DNA of 64,000 nucleotides from Periplaneta americana (Eukaryota > Arthropoda > Insecta > Blattodea > Blattidae), in assembly GCF_040183065.1 (NCBI RefSeq), contig NC_091127.1, forward strand, positions 111,804,834-111,868,833, written 5' to 3'. Position 1 is the stretch's first letter; each line of letters opens with the position of its first letter. Under the pieces are notes generated by a model, which saw nothing but the letters and a program-made list of their open reading frames with translations, had not been told where the DNA came from and did no database searches. Position numbers and translations under genes: made by a program. Of this stretch, positions 62,609-64,000 are shown in pieces.

Positions 62609-64000
62609 CAGGGGCGTATTTTGCGGACTACCGGGGCTACCGGCGGTAACCCAAGGAAATTACAAAAGAAAAAGTTTATAACATAACATAATGTAATAAT
62701 TTTGTATTATTAGTTTTATCACAGTAATTAAAATTAAAGTAATTGTTAGATTTATATGCACTCTCTGCTCGCGAAAAGAAACAAGTTGTCAAGGCGGCAT
62801 CGCTAGAGAAACCGCTGCTACGAGAGGTAGCCTGTGACCGTTCCGCGCACGCTGTCCTGTCGCATAACTGCCCGTCCCCCGCTCCCTTCTATTTCCATGA
62901 TGCAGTGTAGGCCGGGCGAGTTGCCGCTCTCGTGATCGGTTTCTTCGCAGGCGCGAAGCAATAATACGCTTAGTACGCTAGCTCATGAATGTGATTGTGT
63001 TCTTACAGTGCAGTATTTTAAATTTGTGATTTGTTCGAGTGTCTAAAGAGTTATATTAATTGTGAATTATTAAGTTTTTAATTTCCCAATTAAGTGATAT
63101 TGTGAAAAATATGGCAGAGCAAGTTTCTGGAGAGGTTTGTGTTGAAAATGACTGTGTAGTAGAAGGTTTATTAAAAGTGCCTTTTAACCGTCGTACATAT
63201 GTACAACGAGAAAGTTGAAATTGTGAAAATGGAAAGACCAACTCCTGAGTTAAATTTGTCCATGGACGTAAAAGAAAAACAGCGTGAGTACACGCCATTT
63301 TCACTTCAACATCATATGGTAATTGATAAATGGAATTGGTTGTGTAGTAGTTCTAAACTGTCTAAACTATTTTGCTGGCCATGTTTATTATTTAGCCGCG
63401 AAACTAATGTGTGGTCAAAAGAGGGGTTTTCTAATATGGACTCCCTTCGAACGGCAGTCCTAAAACACGACAAATCAAAAGCTCATATTTGTAGTAGCAT
63501 GAACTTTGCAAACTCTGGGAAGACAAGAATTGATTTACAGCTAGATAAGCAAAAAGCTCTACACATCAACCAACACAATGCTCTTGTGAAAAAAAAATCG
63601 GGAGTTTTACTGCGTCTTATTAACGCAGTCTGCTTTCTAGGAAAACAAGAATTGGCTTTTCGGGGTCATAACGAGAGTGTGGAATCAGACAATAGAGGAA
63701 ATTATATTGAATATTTAAGTTCCTTAAGTGAATTTGACCATTTACTGGCCAATCATCTTGAGAGTTCAACAGTATTTCGTGGTACTTCTCCTGCAATTCA
63801 GAATTACTTAATATTTGCTATACAGTAAGTGGGGTTATGATAAAGAACATAAAATCTGAAATAGAAGAAGCACCTTTTGTGGCCATTGTTGTTGATGAAA
63901 CAAGTTACTGCTCTAATCAGAGTCAATTGTCCACTGTTTTAAGATACGTCGACAGTACTGCCAATGTTCAAGAACGGTTTATAGGATTCACAAATGTCAG
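62609..64000 (+). mobile_element. hAT transposon copy 2, cut by the window end
   Basis: Starts CAGGGGCGTATTTTGC after AGCAGATG (the expected first half of an 8-bp duplication). Highly similar to 5661-7030 of copy 1. The right end lies outside the window. Confidence 0.92.
63111..64000 (+). pseudogene. hAT transposase copy 2, partial
   Basis: MAEQVSGEVCVENDCVVEGL, a net +1 frame change at about 63198 where an ATG opens the main frame (MYNEKVEIVKMERPTPELN), TTF-like finger (WNWLCSSSKLSKLFCWPCL), a second frame change near 63825 (an extra CAGTA), then VVDETSYCSNQSQLSTVLRY. Retains the SEIEEA codons missing in copy 1. Confidence 0.9.

Overview
The window looks like a piece of a large, repeat-rich insect genome, most likely a cockroach (Periplaneta americana or a close relative). 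This is an inference from many tRNA-derived SINEs of cockroach type, cockroach-like LINE remnants, abundant hAT and Tc1/mariner elements, and spliced genes with multi-kilobase introns. No bacterial genes, operons, CRISPR arrays or viral genes are seen.

Two host genes can be assembled, both on the minus strand. The first (15004-24829) is a complete four-exon mitochondrial pyruvate carrier 2 gene (MPC2, 124 aa). All its splice sites are visible and its introns are swollen by transposons. The second (36900-54551) is the last six exons of an SLC22-type organic cation/carnitine (carcinine-like) transporter. Its first coding exon, with TM1 and the large extracellular loop, was not found here and probably lies beyond 54.6 kb or outside the window.

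Everything else that can be identified is mobile DNA, much of it nested. 0.4-2.3 kb is a DNA transposon with CACTGG ends carrying a decayed arthropod 'orphan' protein. 2.4-4.6 kb is a LINE split by a SINE and a foldback. 5.7-8.5 kb is a hAT whose sister copy starts at 62.6 kb. 8.7-10.7 kb is a LINE inserted in a LINE. 11-14.5 kb holds decayed BED/hAT, mariner and LINE pieces. 17.2-21.1 kb (MPC2 intron 2) is a transposon containing a nearly intact 2.85-kb hAT. 22.0-23.9 kb (MPC2 intron 1) is a hAT inside a hAT. 25-28.4 kb holds SINEs, a foldback and a non-autonomous hAT. 29.2-32.4 kb is a four-element nest. 33.2-36.9 kb shows nothing recognisable. The SLC22 introns carry a 1.3-kb purine minisatellite (43.4-44.7 kb), a foldback containing a SINE containing a LINE (45.8-47.1 kb), SINE pairs and an HHR-bearing foldback (52.6-52.9 kb). 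54.8-62.6 kb holds foldbacks, TTAA-type MITEs and SINEs.

The most unusual signal is a hammerhead-ribozyme-like motif. It occurs five times: twice, in opposite orientation, in each of two otherwise different foldback elements, and once alone at 24.1 kb. The CUGANGA and GAAA core boxes and a GCC/GGC stem II are kept, while stem I differs between the two foldbacks but stays complementary.
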